64,000 bases of DNA from Mucilaginibacter sp. PAMB04168. Lineage in GTDB: Bacteria; Bacteroidota; Bacteroidia; Sphingobacteriales; Sphingobacteriaceae. The stretch covers positions 1,364,001-1,428,000 of the forward strand of contig NZ_CP155079.2 of NCBI RefSeq assembly GCF_039634365.2, written 5' to 3'. Of the stretch, positions 46,500-55,875 are shown piece after piece (positions within the stretch are counted from its first letter, which is position 1; every line of letters starts with the position of its first letter). A program made the position numbers and the translations under genes. The notes under the pieces are model-generated. The model searched no databases. It had not been told where the DNA came from and saw only the letters and a program-made list of their open reading frames with translations.

Positions 46500-47879
46500 A
46501 TGAACGAACCAAATAACATATCAACAACTGCGACTGCCACAGGCAAAAGGCTAGTGGTGCTTGGCGCTGGCGAAAGCGGCGTGGGTGCGGCTTACCTGGC
46601 CCAGCAGCAGGGGTATGATGTTTTTGTTTCAGATTTCGGTGCCATTGCCGACCAATATAAAGCACAACTGCAAGGCTGGAATATCCGCTTTGAGGAGAAG
46701 CAACATACCGAAGCGGAGATATTTAAAGCTGCAGAGGTGGTAAAAAGCCCGGGCATACCCGAAAAAGCACCGCTAATTAAGGCGCTGCGCGAAAAAGGAA
46801 TTCCGGTAATTTCCGAAATTGAATTTGCCGGTAGGTATACTAATGCCAACATCATTGGCATCACTGGTTCAAACGGTAAAACTACCACCAGCAGCTTAAC
46901 CTATCACATTCTGAAAAATGCGGGATTAAATGTTGGCCTTGCAGGTAACATAGGCAAAAGCTTTGCCTACCAGGTGGCAACCCAAAAGTTTGACCACTAT
47001 GTGCTGGAGCTAAGCAGCTTTATGCTCGATGATATGTACAAGTTTAGGGTAAATATTGCCGTGCTGCTCAATATTACGCCCGATCACTTGGACCGGTACG
47101 ATTACCAGCTGCAGAACTATGCCGATAGCAAGTTCCGCATTGCGCAAAATCAAACCGCCGATGATTACTTTATTTACTGTGCTGATGATGCCGAAACCTT
47201 GAAAGGTATGGCAACACGCACGTTTGCAGCGCAGCTGCTTCCATTTTCAATAAGCAAAACATTACCATTGGGCGCATACCTCAATGGCGAAGAACTAACC
47301 ATAAATACACCAAACAACCATCTTCAAATGACTATCACCAAATTAGCCTTACAGGGTAAGCACAACATCTACAATTCAATGGCGTCCGGGATTGTGTCGA
47401 AAGTACTGGAATTGCGGAATGACAATATCCGTGAGAGCATGGGCGATTTCAAAAGTGTACCCCATCGTTTAGAGCACGTGGCCGATATATCGGGCATCAG
47501 GTTCATCAACGATTCTAAAGCTACCAATGTAAACTCTACCTGGTATGCGTTAGAAAGCATGCCCGATAACAAGGTGGTGCTTATTTTAGGTGGTGTAGAC
47601 AAAGGGAATGATTATAACGAATTAACCAGCCTGGTAAAAAGCAAAGTAAAAGCTATTGTATGCCTGGGTACAAACAACCAGCGTATACATGATGCCTTTG
47701 CCGATGAGGTGAAAAATATTGTAGATACAACATCGGCTAAAGATGCTGTAGCTGCCGCCTATAAACTGGCTACTAAAGGTGATACCGTGTTGCTTTCACC
47801 TGCTTGTGCCAGCTTCGATTTGTTTAAAAACTACGAAGAACGCGGCAACCAGTTTAAGCAAGCTGTAATGGAGCTGTAA
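46500..47879 (+). CDS. murD: UDP-MurNAc-L-alanine:D-glutamate ligase
   Basis: 459-residue cytosolic Mur ligase adding D-Glu. VVLGAGESGVGAAYLA is the N-terminal UDP-sugar Rossmann domain; GITGSNGKTTTSSL the ATP loop (about 120); ELSSFMLDDM, NITPDHLDRYD and NDSKATNVNSTWYAL are Mur-family signatures; LLSPACASFDLFKNYEERG closes the protein. It starts 30 nt after mraY. Confidence 0.97.
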   Translation: MNEPNNISTTATATGKRLVVLGAGESGVGAAYLAQQQGYDVFVSDFGAIADQYKAQLQGWNIRFEEKQHTEAEIFKAAEVVKSPGIPEKAPLIKALREKGIPVISEIEFAGRYTNANIIGITGSNGKTTTSSLTYHILKNAGLNVGLAGNIGKSFAYQVATQKFDHYVLELSSFMLDDMYKFRVNIAVLLNITPDHLDRYDYQLQNYADSKFRIAQNQTADDYFIYCADDAETLKGMATRTFAAQLLPFSISKTLPLGAYLNGEELTINTPNNHLQMTITKLALQGKHNIYNSMASGIVSKVLELRNDNIRESMGDFKSVPHRLEHVADISGIRFINDSKATNVNSTWYALESMPDNKVVLILGGVDKGNDYNELTSLVKSKVKAIVCLGTNNQRIHDAFADEVKNIVDTTSAKDAVAAAYKLATKGDTVLLSPACASFDLFKNYEERGNQFKQAVMEL

Positions 47880-47980
47880 TCGCTTTTTACGGCGAGTGTG
47901 CAGATGTATAAATGAATAAAAATTGTGATAGGGAAGATGTGTGGTCATTTAAAAGAATCAGCATAATTATATTTTAGAAG

Positions 47981-49156
47981 ATGCATAGGATATTAAGCAG
48001 AACAAAAGGCGATAGGTGGATATGGCTTATTGTGATCGTACTTTCAGTAATATCATTGCTGGCTGTGTACAGTTCAACCGGCACACTCGCTTACAAGCAG
48101 GGTAAGGCCAATGAAACGTACCTGCTGAAGCACATGTTTATGATGATTGGCGGGGTTGCACTAATGTATATATCGCACAAGCTGGATTACCGGTATTATG
48201 CTGGTATCTCTAAATTGCTGATGGCCATTACCATTCCGTTGCTGCTGTATACGCTCATTTTTGGTAACCACGTAAACGATGCCAGCCGTTGGATAGCCAT
48301 ACCGGGTACCGGATTAACATTCCAAACATCCGATTTGGCTAAACTGGCTTTAATTACCTACCTGGCACGTACACTGTCGCGCAAACAGGAAAATATAAAG
48401 GACGTTAAGCAATCTTTCATTCCCATTATGGGTTCGGTATGCGTAGTGTTCATCTTAATTGCGCTGGCCAACTTATCAACTGCCATGATGCTTTTTGGTG
48501 TAAGCATCCTGTTATTGATTATTGGTCGTATCAGCGTAAAGCAAATTGCTGTAGTATGTTTGGCAGGCGCAGTATTGCTTACCGGTGTAATCTTATTAGG
48601 CCCGCGTCGTAAAACCTATATCTCACGTATCAACACCTTCATGCACCCCGAAAAGGTGGATCATGATAAGTCGTTCCAGTCAGACCATGCTAAAATAGCT
48701 ATCGCTACCGGCGGTGTTGTAGGTAAGGGACCGGGTAACAGTACCGAGCGTAACTTTTTACCGCACCCTTATTCGGATTTTATTTACGCCACCATTATTG
48801 AAGAGTATGGACTAATGGGCGGGTTGTTCATAATTCTGATATACCTGTTCCTGCTGTACCGATGCATTAAGATAGTGACCAAAGCGCCTAAGGCCTTCGG
48901 GGCTTTATTGGCTGCGGGCTTAAGTTTTAGCTTAACCATACAGGCTTTTGCCAACATGGCCGTAGCCGTAGGTTTGGGGCCTGTAACCGGTGTGCCGCTG
49001 CCGTTGGTAAGCATGGGTGGTACATCCATACTATTCACCAGCGTGGCTTTTGGTATCATTCTATCTGTAAGTCGCCATATTGATGAGAATGAAGCAAGTA
49101 AAGAGAAAGAAGCGAATAAAAAAATAGTTGTAGGGAAGATTTTGGAAGTAGCTTAA
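47981..49156 (+). CDS. ftsW: Septal peptidoglycan glycosyltransferase FtsW (SEDS)
   Basis: 391 residues with about ten transmembrane helices. Polymerises lipid II at the septum together with FtsI. SNDASRWIA-type loop HVNDASRWIAIPGTG, KGPGNSTERNFLPHPYSDFIYATIIEEYG with the catalytic-region residues (about 247-275), and PLVSMGGTS near residue 345 are SEDS signatures. The C-terminus is short, basic and cytosolic. It is 101 nt after murD. Confidence 0.96.
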   Translation: MHRILSRTKGDRWIWLIVIVLSVISLLAVYSSTGTLAYKQGKANETYLLKHMFMMIGGVALMYISHKLDYRYYAGISKLLMAITIPLLLYTLIFGNHVNDASRWIAIPGTGLTFQTSDLAKLALITYLARTLSRKQENIKDVKQSFIPIMGSVCVVFILIALANLSTAMMLFGVSILLLIIGRISVKQIAVVCLAGAVLLTGVILLGPRRKTYISRINTFMHPEKVDHDKSFQSDHAKIAIATGGVVGKGPGNSTERNFLPHPYSDFIYATIIEEYGLMGGLFIILIYLFLLYRCIKIVTKAPKAFGALLAAGLSFSLTIQAFANMAVAVGLGPVTGVPLPLVSMGGTSILFTSVAFGIILSVSRHIDENEASKEKEANKKIVVGKILEVA

Positions 49157-49211
49157 ACTACAAGAGCCAAGAATCGAAATCAAGATACAACAATAAAACG
49201 CATATATAACA
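49157..49211 (+). repeat. Short heptad-like run between ftsW and murG
   Basis: The 55-nt gap starts with words CAAGAGC/CAAGAAT spaced by seven, and a shifted AAGATAC follows. Only one arm is present, with no complementary partner. It may be a fragment of the heptad-phased elements seen in the ilv-leu operon or a chance low-complexity leader. Confidence 0.3.
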
Positions 49212-50369
49212 ATGTCGATCGGATCAGAAAATACCGCTATTCCAACTCCCTCTTCAGGAAGCCAAGGGCCACGTATCATTATAAGTGGTGGTGGTACTGG
49301 CGGGCATATATTTCCGGCGGTAGCTATTGCCAATGCATTAAAAAAGCTTAATCCGGCAACCGAGATATTGTTTGTAGGTGCCAATGGCCGCATGGAGATG
49401 GAAAAAGTTCCGGCGGCTGGCTACAAGATTATCGGACTGGATATACAGGGCATACAGCGTAAAGCTGTTTGGCGCAATATTTTATTTCCGGTTAAGCTTA
49501 TTGCGAGCATTGGCAAAGCGGCTGGTATAATAAACGATTTTAAACCCGATGCTGCAGTAGGTGTAGGAGGTTATGCTTCAGGCCCGCTGTTGTACGCGGC
49601 CTCATTAAAAGGCATCCCTACTTTAATACAAGAGCAAAACTCTTATGCAGGTATTACCAATAAATGGCTAAGCAAAAAGGCAAAAAAGATATGTGTTGCC
49701 TTTGATGGGATGGAAAAATTTTTTCCGGCTGGCAAAATCGTAAAAACAGGCAATCCTGTGCGTAAGCAGTCGGTAGATACGGTGGGCAAGCGTGAGGAGG
49801 CTATGGCGCAGTTTAAACTGTCGCCCAATAAAAAGACCATCTTGGTAACTGGTGGTAGTTTAGGTGCACGTACCCTCAATCATAGTCTGCTGGCCGATTT
49901 GGATAAGATTATTGCTGCAGATGTGCAGCTTATTTGGCAAACCGGCAAGGTTTACTACCAGGGTATTATGAGCAAATTGGGCGAAAGTTATCACCCTAAC
50001 ATTTGCATACTGGAGTTTTTAAACCGCATGGATTTGGCCTATGCTGCAGCCGATGTAATTATTTCGCGTGCGGGTGCCGGCACTATTGCGGAGTTATGTA
50101 TTGTGGGCAAGCCGGTTATATTGGTGCCTTCGCCCAATGTGGCCGAAGATCATCAAACCAAAAACGCAATGGCCCTGGTACAAAGTAACGCTGCTTTATT
50201 TATTAGCGATACCAATGCCGAAACCAAACTGATACCGGCCGCACTGGAGTTGTTACGCAATCCCGGGCAGCAGGCTAAGCTAAGTGCAAGCATCAGCAAA
50301 CTGGCCTTACCAAGCGCCGATGATGTGATTGCGCAGCACGTGATAGATATTATAAAAGAGAATAAATAA
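49212..50369 (+). CDS. murG: Lipid II-forming N-acetylglucosaminyltransferase MurG
   Basis: 385-residue GT28 enzyme at the inner face of the membrane, converting lipid I to lipid II. SGGGTGGHIFPAVAIANAL (residues about 22-40) and GVGGYASGPLLYAA are N-domain loops; ILVTGGSLGARTLN and SRAGAGTIAELCIVGKPVILVPSP form the UDP-GlcNAc site. The first 20 residues (Ser/Thr/Pro-rich) precede the fold and make the start slightly uncertain; a later start is not offered by an in-frame ATG. Confidence 0.97.
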   Translation: MSIGSENTAIPTPSSGSQGPRIIISGGGTGGHIFPAVAIANALKKLNPATEILFVGANGRMEMEKVPAAGYKIIGLDIQGIQRKAVWRNILFPVKLIASIGKAAGIINDFKPDAAVGVGGYASGPLLYAASLKGIPTLIQEQNSYAGITNKWLSKKAKKICVAFDGMEKFFPAGKIVKTGNPVRKQSVDTVGKREEAMAQFKLSPNKKTILVTGGSLGARTLNHSLLADLDKIIAADVQLIWQTGKVYYQGIMSKLGESYHPNICILEFLNRMDLAYAAADVIISRAGAGTIAELCIVGKPVILVPSPNVAEDHQTKNAMALVQSNAALFISDTNAETKLIPAALELLRNPGQQAKLSASISKLALPSADDVIAQHVIDIIKENK

Positions 50370-50387
50370 AAGAACCTAAAATAAAAA

Positions 50388-50474
50388 TGTCATCTCGAAC
50401 GGTAGTGAGAGATCTTTTCAAACAATAAAGGCTTATCGCTTAGAAAAGATATCTCCTTAGCAATCGAAAGGACA
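50388..50474. repeat. Dispersed imperfect inverted repeat, copy 3
   Basis: Left arm 50388-50419 starts TGTCATCTCGAACGGTAGTG; right arm 50443-50474 ends CAATCGAAAGGACA. The 32-nt arms are complementary at 24 positions with a 23-nt loop. AGAGATCTTTTC and GAAAAGATATCTC form the strongest inner part. The left end is nearly the same as copy 2 at 26634. It lies between murG and murC, inside the dcw transcript. Confidence 0.7.
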
Positions 50475-50489
50475 GTACGGAATAAAAGA

Positions 50490-51857
50490 ATGATGGAACT
50501 ACGCAACATACAACGCGTTTACCTGGTTGGAATCGGGGGGATAGGCATGAGTGGCCTTGCCCGGTATTTCAACCATTTGGGCTGTATGGTATGCGGATAC
50601 GATAAAACCGAAACACCATTAACCGACGCTTTGAATGCAGAAGGAATGGACATTATTTTTACCGATGATGCCAGTCTGGTGCCTGCCGAGTTTGACGAAC
50701 CTAACCAGGGTACGTTAATTATCTTCACACCGGCTATTCCTCAAGATTCGGCCATACTCAATTATTTTAAAGCAAATAGGTTTGAGCTTTACAAGCGCTC
50801 ACAGGTGCTGGGCATTATTAGCAAAGGCTTGTTTACTGTAGCCGTAGCGGGTACACACGGCAAAACTACCACTTCAAGCCTTATAACGCACATCCTTACC
50901 GCAGCCGGTAAAGATTGTACGGCATTTTTAGGTGGTATTGCAACCAATTACAACAGTAATGTACTTTACGGGGGCTCTAATTTGGTAGTTGTTGAGGCGG
51001 ATGAGTATGACCGCTCCTTCCTGACCCTGTACCCGGATATTGCCGTGATCACTTCTATGGATGCTGATCATTTGGATATTTACGGCGACCATGGGCAGCT
51101 TACCGATTCGTTCCGCATGTTTGCTTCGCAAATTAAGGCGGGCGGCAAACTGATAGCTAAACAAGGCTTGCCGCTAAACCATGAGCGTGCCACGTATACC
51201 ATTGGCGCCGAAGCTGCCGATGCCATTGCTCACAACATCCGTATCCAAAACGGTAGCTTTTATTTCGATTTCCAAAATGGCGATACTGCCATCAATGATA
51301 TTGAAATGGGCATACCGGGTTTGCATAATATCGAAAATGCAGTTGCGGCCATACAAGCAGCCTTGTATTTAAATGTTACCGGCAATGTGATCAAGGCAGC
51401 GCTGGCATCTTTTAAAGGTGTAAAACGCAGGTTCGAGTACATTGTAAGAACAGAGAAGCATGTGTATATAGATGACTATGCTCATCACCCCGAGGAGCTG
51501 AAAGCTTGTATTGCATCCGTTAAAAAACTATATCCAGATGTTAAGCTCACCACGGTATTCCAGCCGCATCTGTTTACCCGCACACGCGATTTTGCCGATG
51601 GATTTGCTGAAGCCTTGGATATGACCGATGAATTGCTGATGCTGGATATTTACCCGGCTCGTGAGCTGCCTATAGACGGTGTGGATGCGCATACCATTTT
51701 AAACCGAATGCAGTTGGCAGATAAACACCTGCTCAGCAAACAAGAAGTGATAAAACGCGTACAAGACCTGCAGCCCCAATTGTTGCTGACGGTAGGCGCC
51801 GGCGATATTGACCAATTAGTTGAACCTTTAAAACAAGCGTTTGGATATGTGGAATAG
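50490..51857 (+). CDS. murC: UDP-N-acetylmuramate:L-alanine ligase
   Basis: 455-residue cytosolic Mur ligase adding the first stem residue. VYLVGIGGIGMSGLARYF is the N-terminal glycine motif of MurC; VAGTHGKTTTSSLITHIL the ATP loop (about 120); EADEYDRSFL, SMDADHLDIYGD and YIDDYAHHPEELKA are MurC-specific blocks. Two adjacent ATG codons (50490, 50493) could start it. Its end overlaps ftsQ by 11 nt. Confidence 0.97.
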   Translation: MMELRNIQRVYLVGIGGIGMSGLARYFNHLGCMVCGYDKTETPLTDALNAEGMDIIFTDDASLVPAEFDEPNQGTLIIFTPAIPQDSAILNYFKANRFELYKRSQVLGIISKGLFTVAVAGTHGKTTTSSLITHILTAAGKDCTAFLGGIATNYNSNVLYGGSNLVVVEADEYDRSFLTLYPDIAVITSMDADHLDIYGDHGQLTDSFRMFASQIKAGGKLIAKQGLPLNHERATYTIGAEAADAIAHNIRIQNGSFYFDFQNGDTAINDIEMGIPGLHNIENAVAAIQAALYLNVTGNVIKAALASFKGVKRRFEYIVRTEKHVYIDDYAHHPEELKACIASVKKLYPDVKLTTVFQPHLFTRTRDFADGFAEALDMTDELLMLDIYPARELPIDGVDAHTILNRMQLADKHLLSKQEVIKRVQDLQPQLLLTVGAGDIDQLVEPLKQAFGYVE

Positions 51858-52725
51858 AATACCCTGGAAGCGCATTGGCATTATGTTTAGCTGGTTAATT
51901 AGCATTACCGGCCTTATTGTGCTGATGAGTTTCATCAGCATTAAAAAATCAGCAGTGGTTTGTACCGGTGTAAGGGTATTTATACCAGGCAACGAGTACT
52001 TTATTGATCAGAACGAGGTAGACAATATTTTGCAGGTAAGCAGCCATACGCTGGTAGGCCGCAAAATGGAGAATATTAATATACATGCCCTGGAAAAAAA
52101 ATTGCAGGCTAATCCGTTTATCGAATCGGCCAAGGTATTTGCCGATATGGATGGACTGATCAGGGTGCAGATAACGCAACGCCATCCGGTGCTGCGCGTC
52201 CTGAACCGGTTTGATCAGGACTTTTATGTGGATGAGCATGGTTTAAAAATACCACTGTCTAACAATTTTACCGCAAGGGTGTTAGTGGCCAATGGTTATA
52301 TAGACGAACTTTTTGCCAATCGTATAGATACCTTGCAAACCAGGCTGGCCAGGGACGTTTTCAACACAGTAGCGTTTATCAGAAAAGACACCCTTTGGAA
52401 TGCACAGATAGCGCAAATTTATGTAAACCAAAGCCGCGAGATTGAGTTGATACCCCGTGTAGGCAACCATAAGATACTATTAGGCAATGCCGACTCGCTG
52501 GCCAGTAAGTTTCATAACCTGGAAATATTTTATAAACAGGCCTTGCCACAGGTAGGGTGGGATAAATACAAAGTCATCAACATTAAATACGCCAACCAAG
52601 TGGTAGGCATCAAAACAGAAGGTTATACTGATAGCACATCAGTAAAAGTTATAAAGCCTAACAAGGCAGATTCATTAGTTAAGAAACAGCAGTTATTTAA
52701 AGATACATCATCCCAATTGAATTAG
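51847..52725 (+). CDS. ftsQ: Cell-division protein FtsQ/DivIB-like
   Basis: 292 residues. A basic N-terminus (MWNRIPWKRIG), one transmembrane helix (about 12-34), a POTRA-like segment (IPGNEYFIDQNEVDNILQV) and the beta domain with QRHPVLRVLNRFDQDFYVDEHG. It bridges FtsL-FtsB to the divisome. ATG 51847 is chosen over the upstream TTG 51841. Overlap with murC and a 2-nt gap to ftsA support joint expression. Conservation is low, but position and topology are diagnostic. Confidence 0.93.
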   Translation: MWNRIPWKRIGIMFSWLISITGLIVLMSFISIKKSAVVCTGVRVFIPGNEYFIDQNEVDNILQVSSHTLVGRKMENINIHALEKKLQANPFIESAKVFADMDGLIRVQITQRHPVLRVLNRFDQDFYVDEHGLKIPLSNNFTARVLVANGYIDELFANRIDTLQTRLARDVFNTVAFIRKDTLWNAQIAQIYVNQSREIELIPRVGNHKILLGNADSLASKFHNLEIFYKQALPQVGWDKYKVINIKYANQVVGIKTEGYTDSTSVKVIKPNKADSLVKKQQLFKDTSSQLN

Positions 52726-52727
52726 TT

Positions 52728-54071
52728 ATGGAAAAAAGCATACCGCAGGAAAAGAGCTCGCCAATAGTAGTAGGACTGGATATTGGTACTACTAAAATAT
52801 GCGCTATTGTTGGGCGCAGGAGCAAAAACGGAAAGATAGAAGTACTGGGAATTGGCAAGGCAGAATCGGCCGGTGTAACCCGTGGGATGGTATCGAACAT
52901 TGATAAAACCGTGCAGGGTATTTTGCAAGCAGTTGATGTGGCAGGCTCACAATCGAACGTCGAAATTCGTATCGTAAACGTGGGTATTGCCGGTCAGCAT
53001 ATTAAAAGCTTACAGCATCGCGGCTTAATTACCCGTCGTGATTTGAATACAGAAATCGGCCGCAAGGATATTGACAAGCTGATTGAAGATATGTATAACC
53101 TGGTGATGCCTCCGGGAGAGGAGATCATTCATGTGTTACCACAGGAATTTACGGTTGATAATGAGCCGGGCATTAAAGATCCGATCGGGATGTCGGGTGT
53201 TAGGCTTGAGGCAAATTTCCATATCATATCAGGTCAGGTTACCGCAATTAAAAACATTGTAAAATGTGTAACCAAAGCACAGTTAGAAAGCCAGGAGCTG
53301 ATACTGGAGCCATTGGCCTCTTCAGAATCGGTATTGAGCGATGAGGAAAAAGAAGCAGGTGTAGTGCTGGTTGATATTGGTGGTGGTACAACCGACGTGG
53401 CTATTTTTCACGAAGGTATCATTCGTCATACCGCAGTTATTCCTTTTGGCGGTAACAGCATCACCGAGGATATTCGCGAAGGCTGTTCTGTTATGCGCAA
53501 TATTGCTGAGCAACTGAAAGTAAGATTTGGTTCGGCCCTGGCAGACGAGAACAAAGAAAACGAAATTGTATGCGTACCGGGTTTGCGCGGTAGGGAAGCG
53601 AAAGAAATTTCGGTAAAAAACCTGGCGTACATCATCCAGGCCCGTATTGAGGAAATTATTGAGCACGTATACTACGAAATCAAATCATCTGGTTACGAAA
53701 AGAAACTGATTGCCGGTATTGTAATAACCGGTGGTGGTGCACAGCTAAAGCACTTATCGCAACTGGTGGAATATGTTACCGGTTTAGATTGCCGTATTGG
53801 TTACCCCAATGAGCACCTGGCCAAAAATGAAGTATTGCCAAAGGGTACTTATGAAGAGCTGCAAAGCCCAACATTTGCTACCGGTATTGGTTTGCTTATA
53901 AAAGGTATTCAAAAAATGGAGTACAACAACCAGGCGGTTACCTTGCCTGCAGCCAAAGTTGAAAAAGCCAAATACACCGATGAGCGCAAGTTTGGTTTAC
54001 TGGGCAAAATTTTGGAAACAGGCAAAAAGTTCATTAAAGACGATATTAAAGACGAGGATTTTTTGAAATAA
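52728..54071 (+). CDS. ftsA: Cell-division actin-like protein FtsA
   Basis: 447 residues. The actin-fold phosphate loops are VGLDIGTTKICAIVG (about 15-29) and VLVDIGGGTTDVAIFHEG (about 208-225), with GIVITGGGAQLKHL as the adenosine motif. A 1C domain lies between. The C-terminus (about 430-447; LGKILETGKKFIKDDIKDEDFL) is a charged amphipathic stretch expected to tether FtsZ filaments to the membrane. It begins 2 nt after ftsQ and 124 nt before ftsZ. Confidence 0.97.
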   Translation: MEKSIPQEKSSPIVVGLDIGTTKICAIVGRRSKNGKIEVLGIGKAESAGVTRGMVSNIDKTVQGILQAVDVAGSQSNVEIRIVNVGIAGQHIKSLQHRGLITRRDLNTEIGRKDIDKLIEDMYNLVMPPGEEIIHVLPQEFTVDNEPGIKDPIGMSGVRLEANFHIISGQVTAIKNIVKCVTKAQLESQELILEPLASSESVLSDEEKEAGVVLVDIGGGTTDVAIFHEGIIRHTAVIPFGGNSITEDIREGCSVMRNIAEQLKVRFGSALADENKENEIVCVPGLRGREAKEISVKNLAYIIQARIEEIIEHVYYEIKSSGYEKKLIAGIVITGGGAQLKHLSQLVEYVTGLDCRIGYPNEHLAKNEVLPKGTYEELQSPTFATGIGLLIKGIQKMEYNNQAVTLPAAKVEKAKYTDERKFGLLGKILETGKKFIKDDIKDEDFLK

Positions 54072-54195
54072 TTAGCAGGTGATATTTTATTAATAAACTG
54101 TTAAAAGTTGACAAGATATCATCAAAAAAAGTCTTAATATTACATAACATAAAATAGCATATCCATCGATTCACATATCCCTGAAAATTAGTATC

Positions 54196-55785
54196 ATGCA
54201 GTTCGAGATGTTAAAAGAAAAATCGTCAATCATCAAAGTTGTTGGTGTTGGCGGTGGCGGCGGTAACGCGGTAAACCACATGTACAAGCAAGGTATTACC
54301 GGCGTTGACTTCATAATTTGTAACACAGATGCGCAGGCGCTTGAGCTTAGCCCTATACCTAACAAGGTACAATTAGGTGCAAGTTTAACAGAGGGTATGG
54401 GTGCCGGTTCAATTCCGGAAGTAGGTAAAAACTCGGCTATTGAAAACATTGAGGATGTGAAGCAAATGCTGGGCAGCAATACCAAAATGCTGTTTATTAC
54501 CGCAGGTATGGGTGGTGGTACCGGTACAGGTGCAAGCCCAATTATTGCAAAAGCAGCCCGCGAAATGGATATTTTAACCGTGGGTATCATAACTACGCCG
54601 TTCTCTTTTGAGGGTAAGCGTCGTAAAATGCAGGCCGAAGAGGGTTTGGAAGAACTGAAAAAGTATGTGGATTCTTTTTTGGTGATCTCAAACGATAAAA
54701 TGCGTCAGATCTTTGGTAATCTTACCTTAGGATCGGCATTTGCTCAGGCTGATGATATTTTAACTACTGCCGCCAAAGGCATAGCTGAAATTATTACACA
54801 CCCCGGCTATATCAACGTTGATTTTAAAGACGTGCGTACCGTAATGAAAGATAGCGGTGTGGCCATCATGGGTAGTTATGCTGCCGATGGTGATAACCGT
54901 GCCTCACGTGCGGTTGAAGGAGCCCTGTCATCACCGTTGTTAAAAGATAACCAGATTGAAGGTGCCCGCTACATCCTGTTAAACATCAGCTCGGGTACTG
55001 AGCAGGAGGTTACTATGGACGAGGTGAGCATTATTACCGATTACATACAAGAAGAAGCCGGTTTAGCAGCCGACCTGATTTGGGGTAACTGTATAGACGA
55101 AAGCCTGGGTAACAAAATTTCGGTTACCATCATAGCAACCGGTTTCCAAACCAAAGACGAGCGCGAGAAAGAGCAAAGCAACAAAAAGGTGGTATCCATG
55201 CTGATGCCCGAAAATACACCACTGGTAAAACCGGTCAACGAGTTTGTTAAGCCTTCGGTTAAAGAGGATGTAACGGCTAAAGTGGTTACGTCACAGCAAA
55301 AGCAAAACAATCTGTTTGATTTGTTGGCACATAACGAAGAGGAGCAAGGTGTGGTACGCCATAACCTGATGGATGAGGAGCCTGAAGAAGCTCCGGAACC
55401 AGAAGAAAATGGCCTTGTATTTAAAGTTACCGAAACGGTAATGAACTTTGAGCCTTTGCCACAGCCAGCCCCGGTACAACCTGAGCCAGAACCAACACCT
55501 GCACCCATGGTAAGCGCTGATGAAAGCAAAACCAATGAGTCTATAGAAGAGCAGTTGCGTAAATCGCGCGAGCGCATTATGCGACTGAAGGACCTGAGCA
55601 TGAAGTTGCGCAACGGCAACATCCAGGAGCTGGAAAACGTACCGGCCTACAAGCGTAAAGAAATTTCGCTGCAGCAAACACCGGCTTCTAACGAAAGCTC
55701 TATCTCTAAGTTCTCCCTGTCTGAAAACGACGGTAACCCGGAGATTCGCAAGAACAACTCGTTTTTGCACGATAATGTAGACTAA
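54196..55785 (+). CDS. ftsZ: Cell-division GTPase FtsZ with an extended C-terminus
   Basis: 529 residues. Tubulin-like GTPase domain about 1-325, with VGVGGGGGNAVNHM, the signature AGMGGGTGTGASP (about 103-115) and the T7 region. A long variable linker (about 335-475, rich in Glu, Pro and Val) follows. ELENVPAYKRKEI (about 476-488) resembles the conserved C-terminal peptide that binds FtsA, but about 42 more residues follow, ending FLHDNVD. This is longer than the 380-400-residue proteobacterial proteins. A strong terminator follows, ending the cluster. Confidence 0.97.
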   Translation: MQFEMLKEKSSIIKVVGVGGGGGNAVNHMYKQGITGVDFIICNTDAQALELSPIPNKVQLGASLTEGMGAGSIPEVGKNSAIENIEDVKQMLGSNTKMLFITAGMGGGTGTGASPIIAKAAREMDILTVGIITTPFSFEGKRRKMQAEEGLEELKKYVDSFLVISNDKMRQIFGNLTLGSAFAQADDILTTAAKGIAEIITHPGYINVDFKDVRTVMKDSGVAIMGSYAADGDNRASRAVEGALSSPLLKDNQIEGARYILLNISSGTEQEVTMDEVSIITDYIQEEAGLAADLIWGNCIDESLGNKISVTIIATGFQTKDEREKEQSNKKVVSMLMPENTPLVKPVNEFVKPSVKEDVTAKVVTSQQKQNNLFDLLAHNEEEQGVVRHNLMDEEPEEAPEPEENGLVFKVTETVMNFEPLPQPAPVQPEPEPTPAPMVSADESKTNESIEEQLRKSRERIMRLKDLSMKLRNGNIQELENVPAYKRKEISLQQTPASNESSISKFSLSENDGNPEIRKNNSFLHDNVD

Positions 55786-55802
55786 GCGAAATTCATCTGC
55801 AT

Positions 55803-55838
55803 AAAAAAAAGCCCTTGCGTAAGCAAGGGCTTTTTTTT
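55803..55838. terminator. Terminator of the dcw cluster
   Basis: Perfect 16-bp stem: AAAAAAAAGCCCTTGC (55803-55818) and GCAAGGGCTTTTTTTT (55823-55838) around GTAA, with T-runs on both strands. It starts 18 nt after the ftsZ stop. Confidence 0.95.
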
Positions 55839-55875
55839 ATGTTAGTCTGTCGGTAATAAAGCTGATATACCATAA

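Noticed and set aside
55041..55622. Open frame of 193 codons opposite the 3' part of ftsZ
   Set aside because: Ser/Cys-rich composition is the mirror of the Glu/Pro-rich FtsZ linker; no protein-like features.
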